Shown here piece by piece: positions 1 through 11,573 of a DNA stretch of 64,000 nt (positions are counted from its first letter, which is position 1; every line of letters starts with the position of its first letter). The translations under genes were made by a program, and so were the position numbers. The stretch lies in contig CP058667.1 of the NCBI GenBank assembly GCA_020544305.1, positions 310,001 to 374,000 on the forward strand, written 5' to 3'. Origin of the DNA: Staphylococcus taiwanensis (GTDB lineage Bacteria; Bacillota; Bacilli; Staphylococcales; Staphylococcaceae). The notes under the pieces are model-generated. The model ran no database searches and was not told the origin of the DNA. It worked only from the letters and a program-made list of their open reading frames with translations.

Positions 1-2
1 CA

Positions 3-3000
3 AAGGATAATGTGAGCAGCACTTCTGAAGACAAGAGCACGACTTCCTCAACAAGTACAACGGATAAATCAGAAAATAGTAAGTCTGTCAGTACATCTGA
101 AACAAAAGAGAAATCAACAGTAGGTAATACGTCAACTAAAGAAGATACCTCAAAATCAACAAGCAGTACTTCAGATAAAGCTAATGCGACTGAATCAACA
201 AATAGTACTTCTAATAAAGAAGATATATCAAAATCAACAGATTCAACTGATGGATCATTGTCAAATGAAACTAATAAATCGACTTCTAATACTATTGCTA
301 AATCAACAACGAATACAACAGAAAGTAATGCACATAATGATTTAGGCTCAACATTACTTATAAATAATTCTACTAGTACAAGTACGTCAACAAGTACAAC
401 TAAATTGCGAACATTTAGCAAATTAGCCGTTCAGTCATTTGCAGCTGCAGCAGCAACGAGTAGTCAAACTAGCACATACACTGGAGTAGGCTCTACAAAA
501 TTTACTAACGGTACAAATTTTCCGATTTACTATAAGGTAACAGTAACTAATAATGGAAACGGAACAGTAACGTTTAGATATACAATCACCTATGATAATC
601 CAGCTACTCCTAACGTTGAAAAACCAGCAGTGACAACAGATACTAATGTAACTAATCCTAGTAAGCCGATGATTACTTTAGGTAGTGGTTATGGTGCAAT
701 AACAAAAATTACGCAAGGATACACTGATTCAAATGGTAATTTCATTACAACTGTTAATACTACTAATCCAACTGTCGTAAAAAGCGGAACTGGATATACA
801 TGGACTGGGGCAACTTTAAGTAAATATTATGTGGGGCAAGGAAATGGTGTTACTGCTGAATTTACAGTACCTATAAATAATGCTAGCGGAGATTTATCAT
901 TTAATTTATCTCCTTCTGCTAGCTATGCATTAGATTCATCATATGTGAACTATTTTGACAACAGTACTATTAATAATACGGAACCAAGTACCTCAACAAG
1001 TCAATCAACTAGCAAATCTAATAGTGTAGTAAATAGCCAAAGTACATCAACGAGTACGGTAAATAGCACCAGTACCTCAACGAGCAAGGCAAACAGCCAA
1101 AGCACATCAACGAGCATAGCAAATAGCCAAAGTACGTCAACGAGCACAGCGAATAGCCAAAGCACGTCAACGAGTACGGCAAATAGCCAAAGTACGTCAA
1201 CAAGCACGGCAAATAGCCAAAGCACATCAACGAGCACAGCAAATAGCCAAAGCGCGTCAACGAGCACAGCGAATAGCCAAAGTGCATCAACAAGCACAGC
1301 GAATAGCCAAAGCACGTCAACAAGCACGGCGAATAGCCAAAGCACGTCAACAAGTACAGCGAATAGCCAAAGCGCATCAACAAGCACGGCGAATAGCCAA
1401 AGTGCATCAACGAGCACAGCGAATAGCCAAAGTGCATCAACAAGCACGGCGAATAGCCAAAGCGCGTCAACGAGCACAGCGAATAGCCAAAGTGCATCAA
1501 CAAGCACAGCGAATAGCCAAAGCACGTCAACAAGTACATCTAATAGTCAAAGTGCGTCAACAAGCACGGCGAATAGCCAAAGCGCATCAACAAGCACGGC
1601 GAATAGCCAAAGCGCGTCAACGAGCACAGCGAATAGCCAAAGCACGTCAACAAGTACATCTAATAGTCAAAGTGCGTCAACAAGCACGGCGAATAGCCAA
1701 AGTGCATCAACAAGCACATCAACATCAACAAGTGTGAGTGACTCAAACAGTGCAAGCACATCGACAAGTACATCAACATCCACAAGTGATAGCGACTCAA
1801 CAAGTGCAAGTACGTCGTTAAGTGGGTCACAAAGTGTGAGTCTTTCAGACTCATTAAGCGCAAGCACATCGACAAGTACATCAACATCTACAAGTGATAG
1901 CAATTCAACAAGTGCAAGTACGTCGTTAAGTGGGTCACAAAGTGTGAGTCTTTCAGACTCATTAAGCGCAAGCACATCGACAAGTACATCAACATCCACA
2001 AGTGATAGCGACTCAACAAGTGCAAGTACGTCGTTAAGTGGGTCACAAAGTGTGAGTCTTTCAGACTCATTAAGCGCAAGCACATCGACAAGTACATCAA
2101 CATCTACAAGTGATAGCAATTCAACAAGTGCAAGTACGTCGTTAAGTGGGTCACAAAGTGTGAGTCTTTCAGACTCATTAAGCGCAAGCACATCGACAAG
2201 TACATCAACATCTACAAGTGATAGCAATTCAACAAGTGCAAGTACGTCGTTAAGTGGGTCACAAAGTGTGAGTCTTTCAGACTCATTAAGCGCAAGCACA
2301 TCGACAAGTACATCAACATCCACAAGTGACAGCGATTCAACAAGTGCAAGTACGTCATTAAGTGGATCACAAAGTGCGAGTCTTTCAGACTCAGTAAGTA
2401 CATCAATATCAGATAGTGATTCGGCATCAACAAGTGTGAGTAACTCAAACAGTGCAAGTGCATCCGATAGTGTATCAACATCCACAAGTGATAGTGATTC
2501 AATAAGTACGAGTGCGTCGCTAAGTGAATCGCAAAGTGAAAGTCTTTCAGACTCAGTAAGCGCAAGCACATCAGATAGTGATTCGGCATCAACAAGTGTG
2601 AGTGACTCAAACAGTGCAAGTGCATCCGATAGTGTATCAACATCCACAAGTGACAGCGATTCAACAAGTACAAGTGCGTGGTTAAGTGAATCACAAAGTG
2701 AGAGTCTTTCAGACTCAGCAAGTACATCAACATCGAATAGTGACTCAGCATCAACGAGTACAAGTGAATCTAATAGCACAAGCACATCGACAAGTACATC
2801 AACATCCACAAGTGACAGCGATTCAACAAGTACAAGTGCGTCGTTAAGTGGATCGCAAAGTGAAAGTCTTTCAGACTCAGTAAGTACATCAACATCAGGT
2901 AGTGATTCAGCATCAACAAGTGTGAGTGACTCAAACAGTGCAAGTGCATCCGATAGTGTGTCAACATCCATAAGTGACAGCGATTCAACAAGTACAAGTA

Positions 3001-5711
3001 CGTCGCTAAGCGGATCGCAAAGTGAAAGTCTTTCAGACTCAGCAAGTACATCAACATCGAATAGTGACTCAGCATCAACGAGTGTGAGTAACTCAAACAG
3101 TGCAAGTGCATCGACAAGTACATCAACATCCACAAGTGATAGTGACTCAACAAGTACAAGTACGTCGTTAAGTGGGTCACAAAGTGCGAGTCTTTCAGAC
3201 TCAGTAAGCGCAAGCACATCAGATAGTGGCTCAGCGTCAACAAGTGTGAGTGACTCAAACAGTGCAAGTGCATCCGATAGTGTATCAACTTCCACAAGTG
3301 ATAGCGACTCAACAAGTACAAGTACGTCGTTAAGTGGGTCACAAAGTGAGAGTCTTTCAGACTCAGTAAGCGCAAGCACATCAGATAGTGGCTCAGCGTC
3401 AACAAGTGTGAGTGGCTCAAACAGTGCGAGCACATCGTTAAGCGGATCACAAAGTGAGAGTCTTTCAGACTCAGTAAGTACATCAACATCAGATAGTGAT
3501 TCGGCATCAACGAGTGTGAGTGACTCAAACAGTGCAAGTGCATCCGATAGTGTATCAACATCCACAAGTGACAGCGACTCAACAAGTACAAGTGCGTCGT
3601 TAAGTGAATCACAAAGTGAGAGTCTTTCAGACTCAGTAAGTACATCAACATCAGATAGTGATTCGGCATCAACAAGTGTGAGTGACTCAAACAGTGCAAG
3701 CACATCGTTAAGTGGATCGCAAAGTGAGAGTCTTTCAGACTCAGTAAGCGCAAGCACATCAGATAGTGGCTCAGCTTCAACGAGTGTGAGTAACTCAAAC
3801 AGTGCAAGTGCATCCGATAGTGTATCAACATCCACAAGTGACAGCGACTCAACAAGTACAAGTGCGTCGTTAAGTGGATCGCAAAGTGAAAGTCTTTCAG
3901 ACTCAGTAAGTACATCAACATCAGATAGTGATTCGGCATCAACAAGTGTGAGTGACTCAAACAGTGCAAGCACATCCGATAGTGTATCAACATCCACAAG
4001 TGACAGCGACTCAACAAGTACAAGTACGTCGTTAAGTGGATCACAAAGTGAGAGTCTTTCAGACTCAGTAAGCGCAAGCACATCAGATAGTGACTCAGCG
4101 TCAACAAGCGTGAGTGACTCAAACAGTGCAAGTGCGTCCGATAGTGTGTCAACATCCACAAGTGACAGCGATTCAACAAGTACAAGTACGTCGCTAAGTG
4201 AATCGCAAAGTGAAAGTCTTTCAAACTCAGTAAGTACATCAATATCGAATAGTGACTCAATGTCAACGAGTACAAGTGAATCAAATAGCACAAGTGCATC
4301 GACAAGCACATCAATGTCAGCAAGTGTGAGTGACTCAAACAGTGCAAGTACATCCGATAGTGTGTCAACATCCACAAGTGATAGCGACTCAACAAGTACG
4401 AGTGCCTCGCTAAGTGGATTACAAAGTGAAAGTCTTTCAGACTCAGTAAGTACATCAACATCAAGCAGTGATTCAGCATCAATAAGTGTGAGTGACTCAA
4501 ACAGTGCAAGTGCATCCGATAGTGTGTCAATATCAATAAGTGGCAGTGATTCAACAAGTACGAGCACGTCGTTAAGTAGTTCGCAAAGTGAGAGTCTCTC
4601 AGACTCAGTAAGTACATCAACATCAGGTAGTGATTCAGCATCAACGAGTGTGAGTGACTCAAACAGCACAAGCGCATCTTTAAATTCAACATCAATAAAT
4701 ACAAGTGATTCAATATCAAATAGTAATTCAATATCAACAAGTGTTGGCACATCTATGAGTGATTCTATATCAATAAGTGAAAGTAATTCAGATAGAGTGA
4801 GTACATCATTGAGTGATTCAACGTCAACAAGTGGAAGTAATTCAGACAGTACAAGCACGTCATTAAGCAACTCAATGTCAACAAGTGGAAGTAATTCAGA
4901 TAGTGCAAGTACGTCATTAAGTGATTCAACATCAATAAGTGTAAGCAACTCAGATAGTGCAAGCACATCATTAAGCGACTCAACGTCAACAAGTGAAAGT
5001 AACTCAGATAGTGCAAGCACGTCGTTAAGTGACTCAGCATCAACAAGTGTAAGCAACTCAGATAGTGCAAGTACCTCATTAAGCGACTCAACGACAACAA
5101 GTGAAAGTAACTCAGATAGTGCAAGTACGTCATTAAGCGACTCAACGTCAACAAGTGTAAGTAATAGTGCAAGTACGTCATTAAGTGACTCAACGTCAAC
5201 AAGTGTAAGTGACTCAAACAATGTAAGCACATCATTGAGTGGTTCAACATCAACAAGTGAAAGTAACTCAGATAGCGTAAGCACATCATTAAGTGACTCA
5301 GCGTCAACAAGCGAAAGTAACTCAGACAGTGCAAGCAAATCATTGAGTGGTTCAACATCAACGAGTGTGAGTGACTCAAACAGTGTAAGCACATCATTAA
5401 GTGACTCAACGTCAACAAGTGAAAGTAACTCAGACAGTGCAAGCACATCATTAAGTGACTCAGCGTCAACAAGCGAAAGTAACTCAGACAGTGCAAGCAC
5501 ATCATTAAGTGACTCAACATCAACAAGTGAAAGTAATTCAGATAGTACAAGCACATCATTAAGTGACTCAACATCAACAAGTGTGAGTGATTCAAGCAGC
5601 ACGAGCACATCATTGAGTGGATCACAAGGTGCGAGTCTTTCAGACTCAGTAAGTACATCAACATCAGGTAGTACATCATTATCAACAAGCGTGAGTGACT
5701 CAATAGCATAA
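3..5711 (+). CDS. sraP: Serine-rich repeat surface adhesin, SraP/UafB type (5' end outside window, frame broken at 3')
   Basis: The reading frame is open to the left edge, so the signal peptide and true start lie outside; the GTG at 12 is only an internal Val. Visible order: a Ser/Thr-rich stretch (about 135 codons), a non-repetitive region of roughly 180 residues (about 465-970) rich in beta-prone Thr/Asn/Gly sequence that is the likely ligand-binding module, then more than 1,500 residues of Ser-X repeats. Proteins of this family are O-glycosylated in the cytosol by GtfA/GtfB, exported by SecA2/SecY2 and anchored to peptidoglycan, where they mediate adhesion; the whole machine follows immediately. 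The frame stops at 5709-5711 without an LPXTG motif because one A is missing near 5704. The anchor lies in the next fragment. Whether the break is biological or a homopolymer error cannot be decided here. The binding region is short and I do not recognise the lectin/cadherin layout of S. aureus SraP in it. Confidence 0.9.
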   Translation, partial: KDNVSSTSEDKSTTSSTSTTDKSENSKSVSTSETKEKSTVGNTSTKEDTSKSTSSTSDKANATESTNSTSNKEDISKSTDSTDGSLSNETNKSTSNTIAKSTTNTTESNAHNDLGSTLLINNSTSTSTSTSTTKLRTFSKLAVQSFAAAAATSSQTSTYTGVGSTKFTNGTNFPIYYKVTVTNNGNGTVTFRYTITYDNPATPNVEKPAVTTDTNVTNPSKPMITLGSGYGAITKITQGYTDSNGNFITTVNTTNPTVVKSGTGYTWTGATLSKYYVGQGNGVTAEFTVPINNASGDLSFNLSPSASYALDSSYVNYFDNSTINNTEPSTSTSQSTSKSNSVVNSQSTSTSTVNSTSTSTSKANSQSTSTSIANSQSTSTSTANSQSTSTSTANSQSTSTSTANSQSTSTSTANSQSASTSTANSQSASTSTANSQSTSTSTANSQSTSTSTANSQSASTSTANSQSASTSTANSQSASTSTANSQSASTSTANSQSASTSTANSQSTSTSTSNSQSASTSTANSQSASTSTANSQSASTSTANSQSTSTSTSNSQSASTSTANSQSASTSTSTSTSVSDSNSASTSTSTSTSTSDSDSTSASTSLSGSQSVSLSDSLSASTSTSTSTSTSDSNSTSASTSLSGSQSVSLSDSLSASTSTSTSTSTSDSDSTSASTSLSGSQSVSLSDSLSASTSTSTSTSTSDSNSTSASTSLSGSQSVSLSDSLSASTSTSTSTSTSDSNSTSASTSLSGSQSVSLSDSLSASTSTSTSTSTSDSDSTSASTSLSGSQSASLSDSVSTSISDSDSASTSVSNSNSASASDSVSTSTSDSDSISTSASLSESQSESLSDSVSASTSDSDSASTSVSDSNSASASDSVSTSTSDSDSTSTSAWLSESQSESLSDSASTSTSNSDSASTSTSESNSTSTSTSTSTSTSDSDSTSTSASLSGSQSESLSDSVSTSTSGSDSASTSVSDSNSASASDSVSTSISDSDSTSTSTSLSGSQSESLSDSASTSTSNSDSASTSVSNSNSASASTSTSTSTSDSDSTSTSTSLSGSQSASLSDSVSASTSDSGSASTSVSDSNSASASDSVSTSTSDSDSTSTSTSLSGSQSESLSDSVSASTSDSGSASTSVSGSNSASTSLSGSQSESLSDSVSTSTSDSDSASTSVSDSNSASASDSVSTSTSDSDSTSTSASLSESQSESLSDSVSTSTSDSDSASTSVSDSNSASTSLSGSQSESLSDSVSASTSDSGSASTSVSNSNSASASDSVSTSTSDSDSTSTSASLSGSQSESLSDSVSTSTSDSDSASTSVSDSNSASTSDSVSTSTSDSDSTSTSTSLSGSQSESLSDSVSASTSDSDSASTSVSDSNSASASDSVSTSTSDSDSTSTSTSLSESQSESLSNSVSTSISNSDSMSTSTSESNSTSASTSTSMSASVSDSNSASTSDSVSTSTSDSDSTSTSASLSGLQSESLSDSVSTSTSSSDSASISVSDSNSASASDSVSISISGSDSTSTSTSLSSSQSESLSDSVSTSTSGSDSASTSVSDSNSTSASLNSTSINTSDSISNSNSISTSVGTSMSDSISISESNSDRVSTSLSDSTSTSGSNSDSTSTSLSNSMSTSGSNSDSASTSLSDSTSISVSNSDSASTSLSDSTSTSESNSDSASTSLSDSASTSVSNSDSASTSLSDSTTTSESNSDSASTSLSDSTSTSVSNSASTSLSDSTSTSVSDSNNVSTSLSGSTSTSESNSDSVSTSLSDSASTSESNSDSASKSLSGSTSTSVSDSNSVSTSLSDSTSTSESNSDSASTSLSDSASTSESNSDSASTSLSDSTSTSESNSDSTSTSLSDSTSTSVSDSSSTSTSLSGSQGASLSDSVSTSTSGSTSLSTSVSDSIA
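1030..1725 (+). repeat. 30-bp tandem repeats in the adhesin (10-residue Ser/Thr/Asn/Gln units)
   Basis: About 23 consecutive 30-bp units encode a ten-residue period of the form NSQS(A/T)STST(A/S). Units differ mainly at synonymous third positions and at one Ala/Thr position (gcg/gca/acg/aca). The array is coding and in frame, and forms the first part of the large serine-rich stalk. Confidence 0.9.
1757..2400 (+). repeat. 108-bp higher-order tandem repeats in the adhesin
   Basis: The segment TCTTTCAG recurs at 1841, 1949, 2057, 2165, 2273 and 2381, an exact 108-bp (36-codon) spacing. Copies are nearly identical with scattered single-base changes. Downstream (2400-4670) the same modules recur in shuffled, less regular order. 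Exact spacing and near identity point to recent unequal exchange. Confidence 0.9.
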
Positions 5712-5828
5712 GCACATCATTGAGTGGATCACAAAGTGCGAGTACTTCAGACTCAGTAAGTACATCGATATCTAATAGCACGTCATTATCAACAAGCGAG
5801 AGCGACTCAAAACAGTACAAGCACATCA

Positions 5829-6533
5829 TTGAGTAATTCATCATCAACGAGCCAATCAGACTCATCAAGTACAAGCACATCAATTTCTGATTCTACTTCT
5901 ACATCAGTAAGTACATCAGAATCTAAAAATGGTTCACACTCAATCAGTCATTCAAATAGTGCTTCAAGTTCAGGTAGTACTTCATATTCAGGTTCAAATA
6001 CAACATCACAAAGTCATTCAGCATCGATAAGTATGAGTAACTCAACAAGTACAAGTGCATCACATACATTGAGCACTTCGCACTCAGGAATTGTTTCTAA
6101 TTCAATGAGCACTTCGCATTCAAGTAGCACTTCAAATTCAATGAGTACATCTCATTCACAATTTGATTCAACTTCAAGCTCAACAAGTGCGAGTGGTTCA
6201 AATAGTGCAAGTACATCATTAAGTGGTTCAACGTCAACAAGTGTAAGTGATGTATCAAGCGCAAACACATCAACATCAATGTCAGAAAGTACATCAACAA
6301 GCACTTCAATGAGCACTTCAGAATCACAAAGCAACACGGATTCACAAATGCATAGCAACACACAACATCATGATGCTAAAGATGATTTACCAGAAACAGG
6401 TGGTAGTGATTCTAACTCAACAGGATTAGTATCAGCGGTTGTAGCAATGTTAGCGGGATTAGGATTAGTTAAAAAATCTCGTAGAAATAAGAAAGATAAA
6501 AGAATAAAGGATCAGAACAATAAAGTGATGTAA
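5829..6533 (+). pseudogene. sraP: Distal fragment of the serine-rich adhesin with LPETG cell-wall anchor
   Basis: This is the missing C-terminus of the upstream adhesin: further Ser-X repeats, then LPETG at 6387-6401, a hydrophobic span and a basic tail, the classic sortase A sorting signal. It lies in the same frame as the 3-5711 reading frame, but between about 5704 and 5812 the repeat pattern continues only in another frame. One A is lost in gactcaatagc (expected gactcaaatagc) and one A gained in gactcaaaacag (expected gactcaaacag). Undoing both restores one uninterrupted protein. The ATG at 5829 is only the first Met after the break and has no ribosome binding site, so this fragment is unlikely to be made on its own. 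Confidence 0.75.
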
Positions 6534-6596
6534 TAGTGTAGTGAAATACATTTTTATAATCATTACTTTCCAGTAAGTTTATTGTCTAATTCTAAA

Positions 6597-6675
6597 AAAG
6601 AGGCTAAAGTATAATTATGGTTGAATCATTATATGTTTATACCAAAATAATTAACGTCTTTAGCCTCTTTGATAT
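6597..6675 (+). terminator. Inverted repeat between adhesin and secY2
   Basis: A perfect 13-bp inverted repeat (AAAGAGGCTAAAG at 6597-6609 and its complement at 6658-6670) flanks a 48-nt loop. It could end adhesin transcription before the accessory Sec genes. The long loop and weak U tract make this a moderate call. Confidence 0.5.
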
Positions 6676-6714
6676 AATATAGGAAACTTTATTTTTTAAA
6701 ATTTGGGTGAAATT

Positions 6715-7914
6715 ATGTTTAAGGAGCAAGAAGTTAAGACTTTATACAAACGGATTTTATTTACATGTTTTATATTAATTATCTACATTTTCGGAAGTAA
6801 TATTTCAATTGTAAGTTCGAAAGGTGTTTATGATAACAAGGATACATTTTTCAAGCTAGCAGTTTCAAATGTAGGTGGAGATCTTCATACGTTAAATATA
6901 TTTTCATTAGGTCTTGGTCCATGGCTAACGTCACTTGTCATTATCATGTTACTGAATTATCGTAATTTAGACCAAGCAACGAAGCAAACGCGTTCTGAAA
7001 AGCATTATAAAGAGAGAATTATAACGATAGTGTTTGCTATTTTTCAAAGTTATTTTGTCATTCATACTTATATTAATAATAACTTTATTAAAGATACCAA
7101 TATTATTTTACTCATGTTAATTCTTGTTACTGGAACAATGTTATTGGTTTGGTTAGCTGATCAAAATTTCACATACGGAATTGCTGGACCGATGCCTATT
7201 GTCTTAACAAGTTTGATTAAGTCGTTATTTAGTAATCAACACTTTGTCAAACTAGATGTAAACATCATATTGTTAATATTTGTAATTGTGACTTTAGCTA
7301 TTGCGTTACTTTTCCTATTATTTATAGAGTTATCAGAATATCGATTGAATTATAAAGATATTATGAATAATTCAACGCATAAGACACCTACATACTTAGC
7401 ATGGAAATTAAATCCTGCAGGCAGTATTTCGATTATGATTAGTTTGTCAGTTTATGTATTATTGAACAACTTAATTAATTTAATCATGTCGATGTTTGGT
7501 GTAAATGGGAATTTAGAATTTCTAAGTTTTGCTAATCCAATCGGCATCACAGTTTATGTTGTACTACAAATTATTTTGAGTTATTTATTATCACGTTTTT
7601 TAATCAATACAAAGAAAAAATCGAAAGAATTTCTTAAAAATGGAAATTATTTTGATGCTGTACGTCCGGGATATGATACAGAACATTATCTAAACAGTAA
7701 AGCACGAAGAGTATGTTGGACAGGTGCAATTTTAGTGTCATTAATTTTGGCTGTACCTTTATATTCGACATTACTCGTACCGCATCTGTCGACAGAAATT
7801 TACTTTTCAATGCAGTTAATCATTTTAGTGTACATTAGTATAAATATAGGTGAAACGATACGTACATATTTATACTTTGACCGTTACAAGCAAATCTTGA
7901 ATAAATATTGGTAG
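6715..7914 (+). CDS. secY2: Accessory Sec translocase channel SecY2
   Basis: 399 residues, about ten hydrophobic membrane spans, SecY-like but short and divergent, as usual for SecY2. It would form the membrane channel used by SecA2 to export the serine-rich glycoprotein. It is the first gene of the seven-gene accessory Sec locus; asp1 begins 10 bp after its stop. I chose ATG 6715, preceded by GGGTGA, rather than the TTG at 6703. Position directly after an SRR adhesin and before asp1-asp3 distinguishes it from the housekeeping SecY, which would sit in a ribosomal protein operon. Confidence 0.93.
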   Translation: MFKEQEVKTLYKRILFTCFILIIYIFGSNISIVSSKGVYDNKDTFFKLAVSNVGGDLHTLNIFSLGLGPWLTSLVIIMLLNYRNLDQATKQTRSEKHYKERIITIVFAIFQSYFVIHTYINNNFIKDTNIILLMLILVTGTMLLVWLADQNFTYGIAGPMPIVLTSLIKSLFSNQHFVKLDVNIILLIFVIVTLAIALLFLLFIELSEYRLNYKDIMNNSTHKTPTYLAWKLNPAGSISIMISLSVYVLLNNLINLIMSMFGVNGNLEFLSFANPIGITVYVVLQIILSYLLSRFLINTKKKSKEFLKNGNYFDAVRPGYDTEHYLNSKARRVCWTGAILVSLILAVPLYSTLLVPHLSTEIYFSMQLIILVYISINIGETIRTYLYFDRYKQILNKYW

Positions 7915-7923
7915 GCGATAGTT

Positions 7924-9495
7924 ATGAAACAGTTTATACCTGCATGGTATGATTCAAAAAATTGGTGGGATAGTACTGTTGAGCCATTTTTCAGGAAAAG
8001 AAAAACCACAGAATTTGACGACATGGTAAGTTTGATGTCGATGCATCATAAAAACAATGAAGTATTTAACACGATCGTATTAAACTATAATCCGATGTTA
8101 CGATTATTTTTACATCGTCGTGAACTTTACGAAATAAATTATTGGGCGCTGTTTGATGATATACAAGGCGCAGCACATCTCACACCTGTAGCGATTGACT
8201 ATAGAGATTTAAATTGGCCAGAAGCGACAGAATTTATTTATACACCATTCCAAGTAATGGCAATAACAGATGATAACCACTTTTCTAAAATCATATTTAG
8301 TCAGGAAGGTTATTTACTCTTTATCGAAGATTACGAAAATAAGACACTACAACGTAAGTTTATATTTGATGATAGGGGATTTATCTCTTCTATTGAAACC
8401 TATACTACTTATCAAGAACCTAAAACTAGATATTATTTAGATATAGAAGGTCGTCTGATAATGACTCAAAATTTCATGACACAAAAAGTAACGATACAGT
8501 CGGAATTTTATAGTCTTTTTCAAAAAACAGAATATGACAATATGGATGCGTTAATTCATGAAAAAATTCAACAATACAATGTTGCCAATTTAGAAGATGA
8601 CGACAAAATAATTATTGCTGTGGATCAGCGACACAATGGTTTGTTAACGCACACATTTAAACCTGAAAATATTTGTTTCTCAATCTTCAAACAAAGAAAT
8701 CAACAAATTGATGTTACGTTGTTAGAAGGTATAGGTAAAGCGAATCAATGTTTAGTTGATACTGAAGATAATGAAACGACAGTACAACAATATATCACGC
8801 AATATCCCAAGTATCAGCCATTCAAGATGTTACGTGTCACACCATTTGATGCACAAATGTTACCAAATATAAGTAGTCAATTATATGAAACGCATGTGGG
8901 TGTTTGGATAGATGGGCTTAATAATGAGGAATTAAAGAATATAATGCATTATCTAAGTCAATATGTAGAACACCACGATACTACCTTAATTCATTTGTTA
9001 ACTCGACTGAATGAACCAGACATACCTCAATGGTTAAAAGATGAAGTAGAACAACGCAACACCGCATTAAATAAATCAAAAGATACATTCTCGCCAGAAG
9101 TGCAGGATATTTTACAAACTGAACTTGAAGAAGATATAGAGACATTTAAAATTGTCTATGTACCATTTGAAGAAGATTTAATGAAAGCAATGTCCCAACT
9201 ACGGGTTATTGTAGATTTGAATAAAGAACCAGATTTATATTTACAAATTTCAAGTATTAGTGCTGGGGTTCCTCAAATTAATATGCGTGAAACGGATTAT
9301 GTTGATGATAAATTAAATGGTTTAATTATTGAAGATGTTCAAGACCTACATACAGCTTTGAATTATTTCTTACTCAATTTAAAAAATTGGAACTATTCTT
9401 TTGCACATTCTATAAAATTGAGCGATGAATTTAGTTCGGAATTTATTATTCAACAGCTTAATAGCTTAATTGAAGGTGATACAAATGCCACGTAA
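7924..9495 (+). CDS. asp1: Accessory Sec system protein Asp1
   Basis: 523 residues, soluble, no signal peptide, starting MKQFIPAWYDS. Asp1 proteins have a glycosyltransferase-like fold without known catalysis. They form a complex with Asp2 and Asp3 that works with SecA2 to deliver the glycosylated adhesin to SecY2. The gene follows secY2 by 10 bp and overlaps asp2 by 11 bp, implying translational coupling. Recognition rests on length, operon position and similarity to the staphylococcal Asp1 family. Confidence 0.92.
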   Translation: MKQFIPAWYDSKNWWDSTVEPFFRKRKTTEFDDMVSLMSMHHKNNEVFNTIVLNYNPMLRLFLHRRELYEINYWALFDDIQGAAHLTPVAIDYRDLNWPEATEFIYTPFQVMAITDDNHFSKIIFSQEGYLLFIEDYENKTLQRKFIFDDRGFISSIETYTTYQEPKTRYYLDIEGRLIMTQNFMTQKVTIQSEFYSLFQKTEYDNMDALIHEKIQQYNVANLEDDDKIIIAVDQRHNGLLTHTFKPENICFSIFKQRNQQIDVTLLEGIGKANQCLVDTEDNETTVQQYITQYPKYQPFKMLRVTPFDAQMLPNISSQLYETHVGVWIDGLNNEELKNIMHYLSQYVEHHDTTLIHLLTRLNEPDIPQWLKDEVEQRNTALNKSKDTFSPEVQDILQTELEEDIETFKIVYVPFEEDLMKAMSQLRVIVDLNKEPDLYLQISSISAGVPQINMRETDYVDDKLNGLIIEDVQDLHTALNYFLLNLKNWNYSFAHSIKLSDEFSSEFIIQQLNSLIEGDTNAT

Positions 9496-11047
9496 GTTTA
9501 GAGTCTTACAAATAGGCGGAGAAGATTTAGAATCCTTATTTGAAAATAAAAAAAATGTAGAATGGGATTATTTAGATAATGCACTATTTACATTTGAAAG
9601 TGGTTATATTGATGCAGTTAAAAGTATTATAGACACTTATGGAAATTTTGATCTAGTGTTTGTGCAAAGTGACTACTCAACTAAATTGATGGATTTATTA
9701 CATCTTGTCACAACCCCACACAATACAGTCATCGACGCCCAAATGTGGTCATCAGAATATGATGACGCACCACTGATTCAACGTAATTTTGTAAAAAAAT
9801 TAAACTATCAAAATGAAGAAGCGTTGCGTAATAAATTATTAGCGGTGACATTTCCTGGGCAATATGGCGATAGAGTATCTCCAATTAAAGCGATAGTTCA
9901 TCCACATTTTCAGGGGGAGTATAAATACGAAGGTAATAAATCACTTGTGTTAGAAGGAGATTTCGGTGCATCATTTAAACCAATTGTCACGTGGACGCAA
10001 AGTTTAGTGAGTGATAAGGATATGGTGAATGAACTTTGGCCGGAGTATTCATTTGAAGGTGATGTAGAAATTGAGTATACATTTAGATTAACGCCGGTTT
10101 GGTCGTCAGAATTTCCAGATATAACGTTGCGCTATGAGCATAAAGACTTAACAGCGCCTATTCAGTTGCCGATGTGGTCTGAGAAAGCGAATGTGAGTGT
10201 ATCGCTTAAAGCGAAAGGTAAAGGTAAGTTGTGCATAGGTTCAATTCATAAACGTTGGTCACGACTTGAAATGGGACAATTTATTATGGGTGGTCAACGT
10301 TTTGCGGATGCGAAGCGTGACGAATTTATACATTACTTTAATCCTGGTGATATGAAACCGCCGCTAAATGTGTATTTCAGTGGGTATCGCCCCGGTGAAG
10401 GTTTCGAAGGGTATTTCATGATGAATAAGATGAATGCACCATTTATTTTAATTGGTGACCCTCGTCTTGAGGGTGGTTCATTCTATCTTGGCTCTGAAAC
10501 TTTTGAAAAGGGTGTGCTTGATATAATTCGCAATGCACTTGAATTTTTAGGATTCAAACATAATGAGCTTATCTTATCTGGACTATCCATGGGATCGTTT
10601 GGTGCTTTGTATTACGCAACAAGATTAGAACCAGCTGCTGTAGTGGTAGGTAAGCCATTATTAAATATCGGTACCATTGCAGATAATATGAAACTGTTAC
10701 GACCTAATGAGTTTGGTACTGCGAATGATGTGTTGTTAGCTAATGAAGGTGGCATCTCTACTGCAGATATTGAACGTTTGGATACACGTTTTTGGGAAAA
10801 GTTAAAAAATAGCAATTTATCTAATACTACATTTGCGATTGCTTACATGCGTGACGATGATTATGATGCTACGGCATTTCAGTCATTATCACCAGTGCTA
10901 AGTCAACAGCGTGCGCATGTGATGAGTCGTGGTGTGACTGGTCGACATAATGATGATTCGCCGACAATCACAAGTTGGTTCGTCAATTTTTATAATATTA
11001 TCTTAAAAGATCAATTCGGGAGAGATAGCAATGTCAGCATTAAATAG
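9485..11047 (+). CDS. asp2: Accessory Sec system protein Asp2, putative adhesin O-acetyltransferase
   Basis: 520 residues. The C-terminal half has an alpha/beta-hydrolase-like nucleophile elbow GLSMGSFG with Ser368, corresponding to the catalytic serine reported for Asp2 of the GspB system, where it acetylates GlcNAc on the SRR protein. It also binds Asp1/Asp3 for export. I take ATG 9485 (GAAGGTG at 9472-9478 as ribosome binding site). The start overlaps the end of asp1 and the stop overlaps asp3 by 17 bp, as in compact accessory Sec operons. Confidence 0.92.
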   Translation: MPRKFRVLQIGGEDLESLFENKKNVEWDYLDNALFTFESGYIDAVKSIIDTYGNFDLVFVQSDYSTKLMDLLHLVTTPHNTVIDAQMWSSEYDDAPLIQRNFVKKLNYQNEEALRNKLLAVTFPGQYGDRVSPIKAIVHPHFQGEYKYEGNKSLVLEGDFGASFKPIVTWTQSLVSDKDMVNELWPEYSFEGDVEIEYTFRLTPVWSSEFPDITLRYEHKDLTAPIQLPMWSEKANVSVSLKAKGKGKLCIGSIHKRWSRLEMGQFIMGGQRFADAKRDEFIHYFNPGDMKPPLNVYFSGYRPGEGFEGYFMMNKMNAPFILIGDPRLEGGSFYLGSETFEKGVLDIIRNALEFLGFKHNELILSGLSMGSFGALYYATRLEPAAVVVGKPLLNIGTIADNMKLLRPNEFGTANDVLLANEGGISTADIERLDTRFWEKLKNSNLSNTTFAIAYMRDDDYDATAFQSLSPVLSQQRAHVMSRGVTGRHNDDSPTITSWFVNFYNIILKDQFGRDSNVSIK

Positions 11048-11573
11048 TTATGCATTAGCTTGGCGACACATTAATACAACAACATTTATGTATGGTACGA
11101 CATTGCGTTTTAAAGACGAAGGAACGTACTTTCATAATCCATTGATGCCGTCAGGAACAGTGATACATGATTGGCATATGTTAACTACATTTAATGAAGA
11201 TAAGACTGTGCCGTATCTTCCTATTTTGAAAAAGGGGCAACAGTATAAAATTTTGTTGAATTATGATGTTCAGCCGCAAGGTGCCGCTTATGTCAAAATA
11301 ACGTTTTATCGCAAAAATGATACAGAATACTCATATTTGATTATTCAAGATGATATGGCAGAATTTCAATTTCCTGTTGAAGCGTATGCATATAAAATAG
11401 AATTAATTAATGCTGGATTAACGGACCTCCTTTTCAAAAATATAAAAATAGAAGAAATGCCAACAGAAACGGATGAGAATCAAGATATCGTAGAAAATAA
11501 AGTTAATCTTAAGGTGTTAAATCGAGTGTTGTTTGATGAGAATGAGTATATGCGAGGTGGGCTAGATGGGTAA
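11031..11573 (+). CDS. asp3: Accessory Sec system protein Asp3
   Basis: 180 residues, soluble, beta-rich in the middle (a carbohydrate-binding-module-like fold is described for Asp3). It is required with Asp1 and Asp2 for export of the serine-rich glycoprotein. It overlaps asp2 at its 5' end and secA2 by 8 bp at its 3' end. A ribosome binding site (GGGAGAG) lies just before ATG 11031. Size and position match the family. Confidence 0.92.
   Translation: MSALNSYALAWRHINTTTFMYGTTLRFKDEGTYFHNPLMPSGTVIHDWHMLTTFNEDKTVPYLPILKKGQQYKILLNYDVQPQGAAYVKITFYRKNDTEYSYLIIQDDMAEFQFPVEAYAYKIELINAGLTDLLFKNIKIEEMPTETDENQDIVENKVNLKVLNRVLFDENEYMRGGLDG

Noticed and set aside
1030..1725. 30-bp direct repeats resembling a CRISPR array
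   Set aside because: Repeats are contiguous without spacers, in frame, and encode a regular ten-residue unit of the adhesin; no cas genes are present.
1667..5608. A 1,313-codon open frame on the minus strand inside the adhesin
   Set aside because: It arises from the biased, repetitive serine codons read antisense; it has no domain, promoter or ribosome binding site and its length follows the repeat array.
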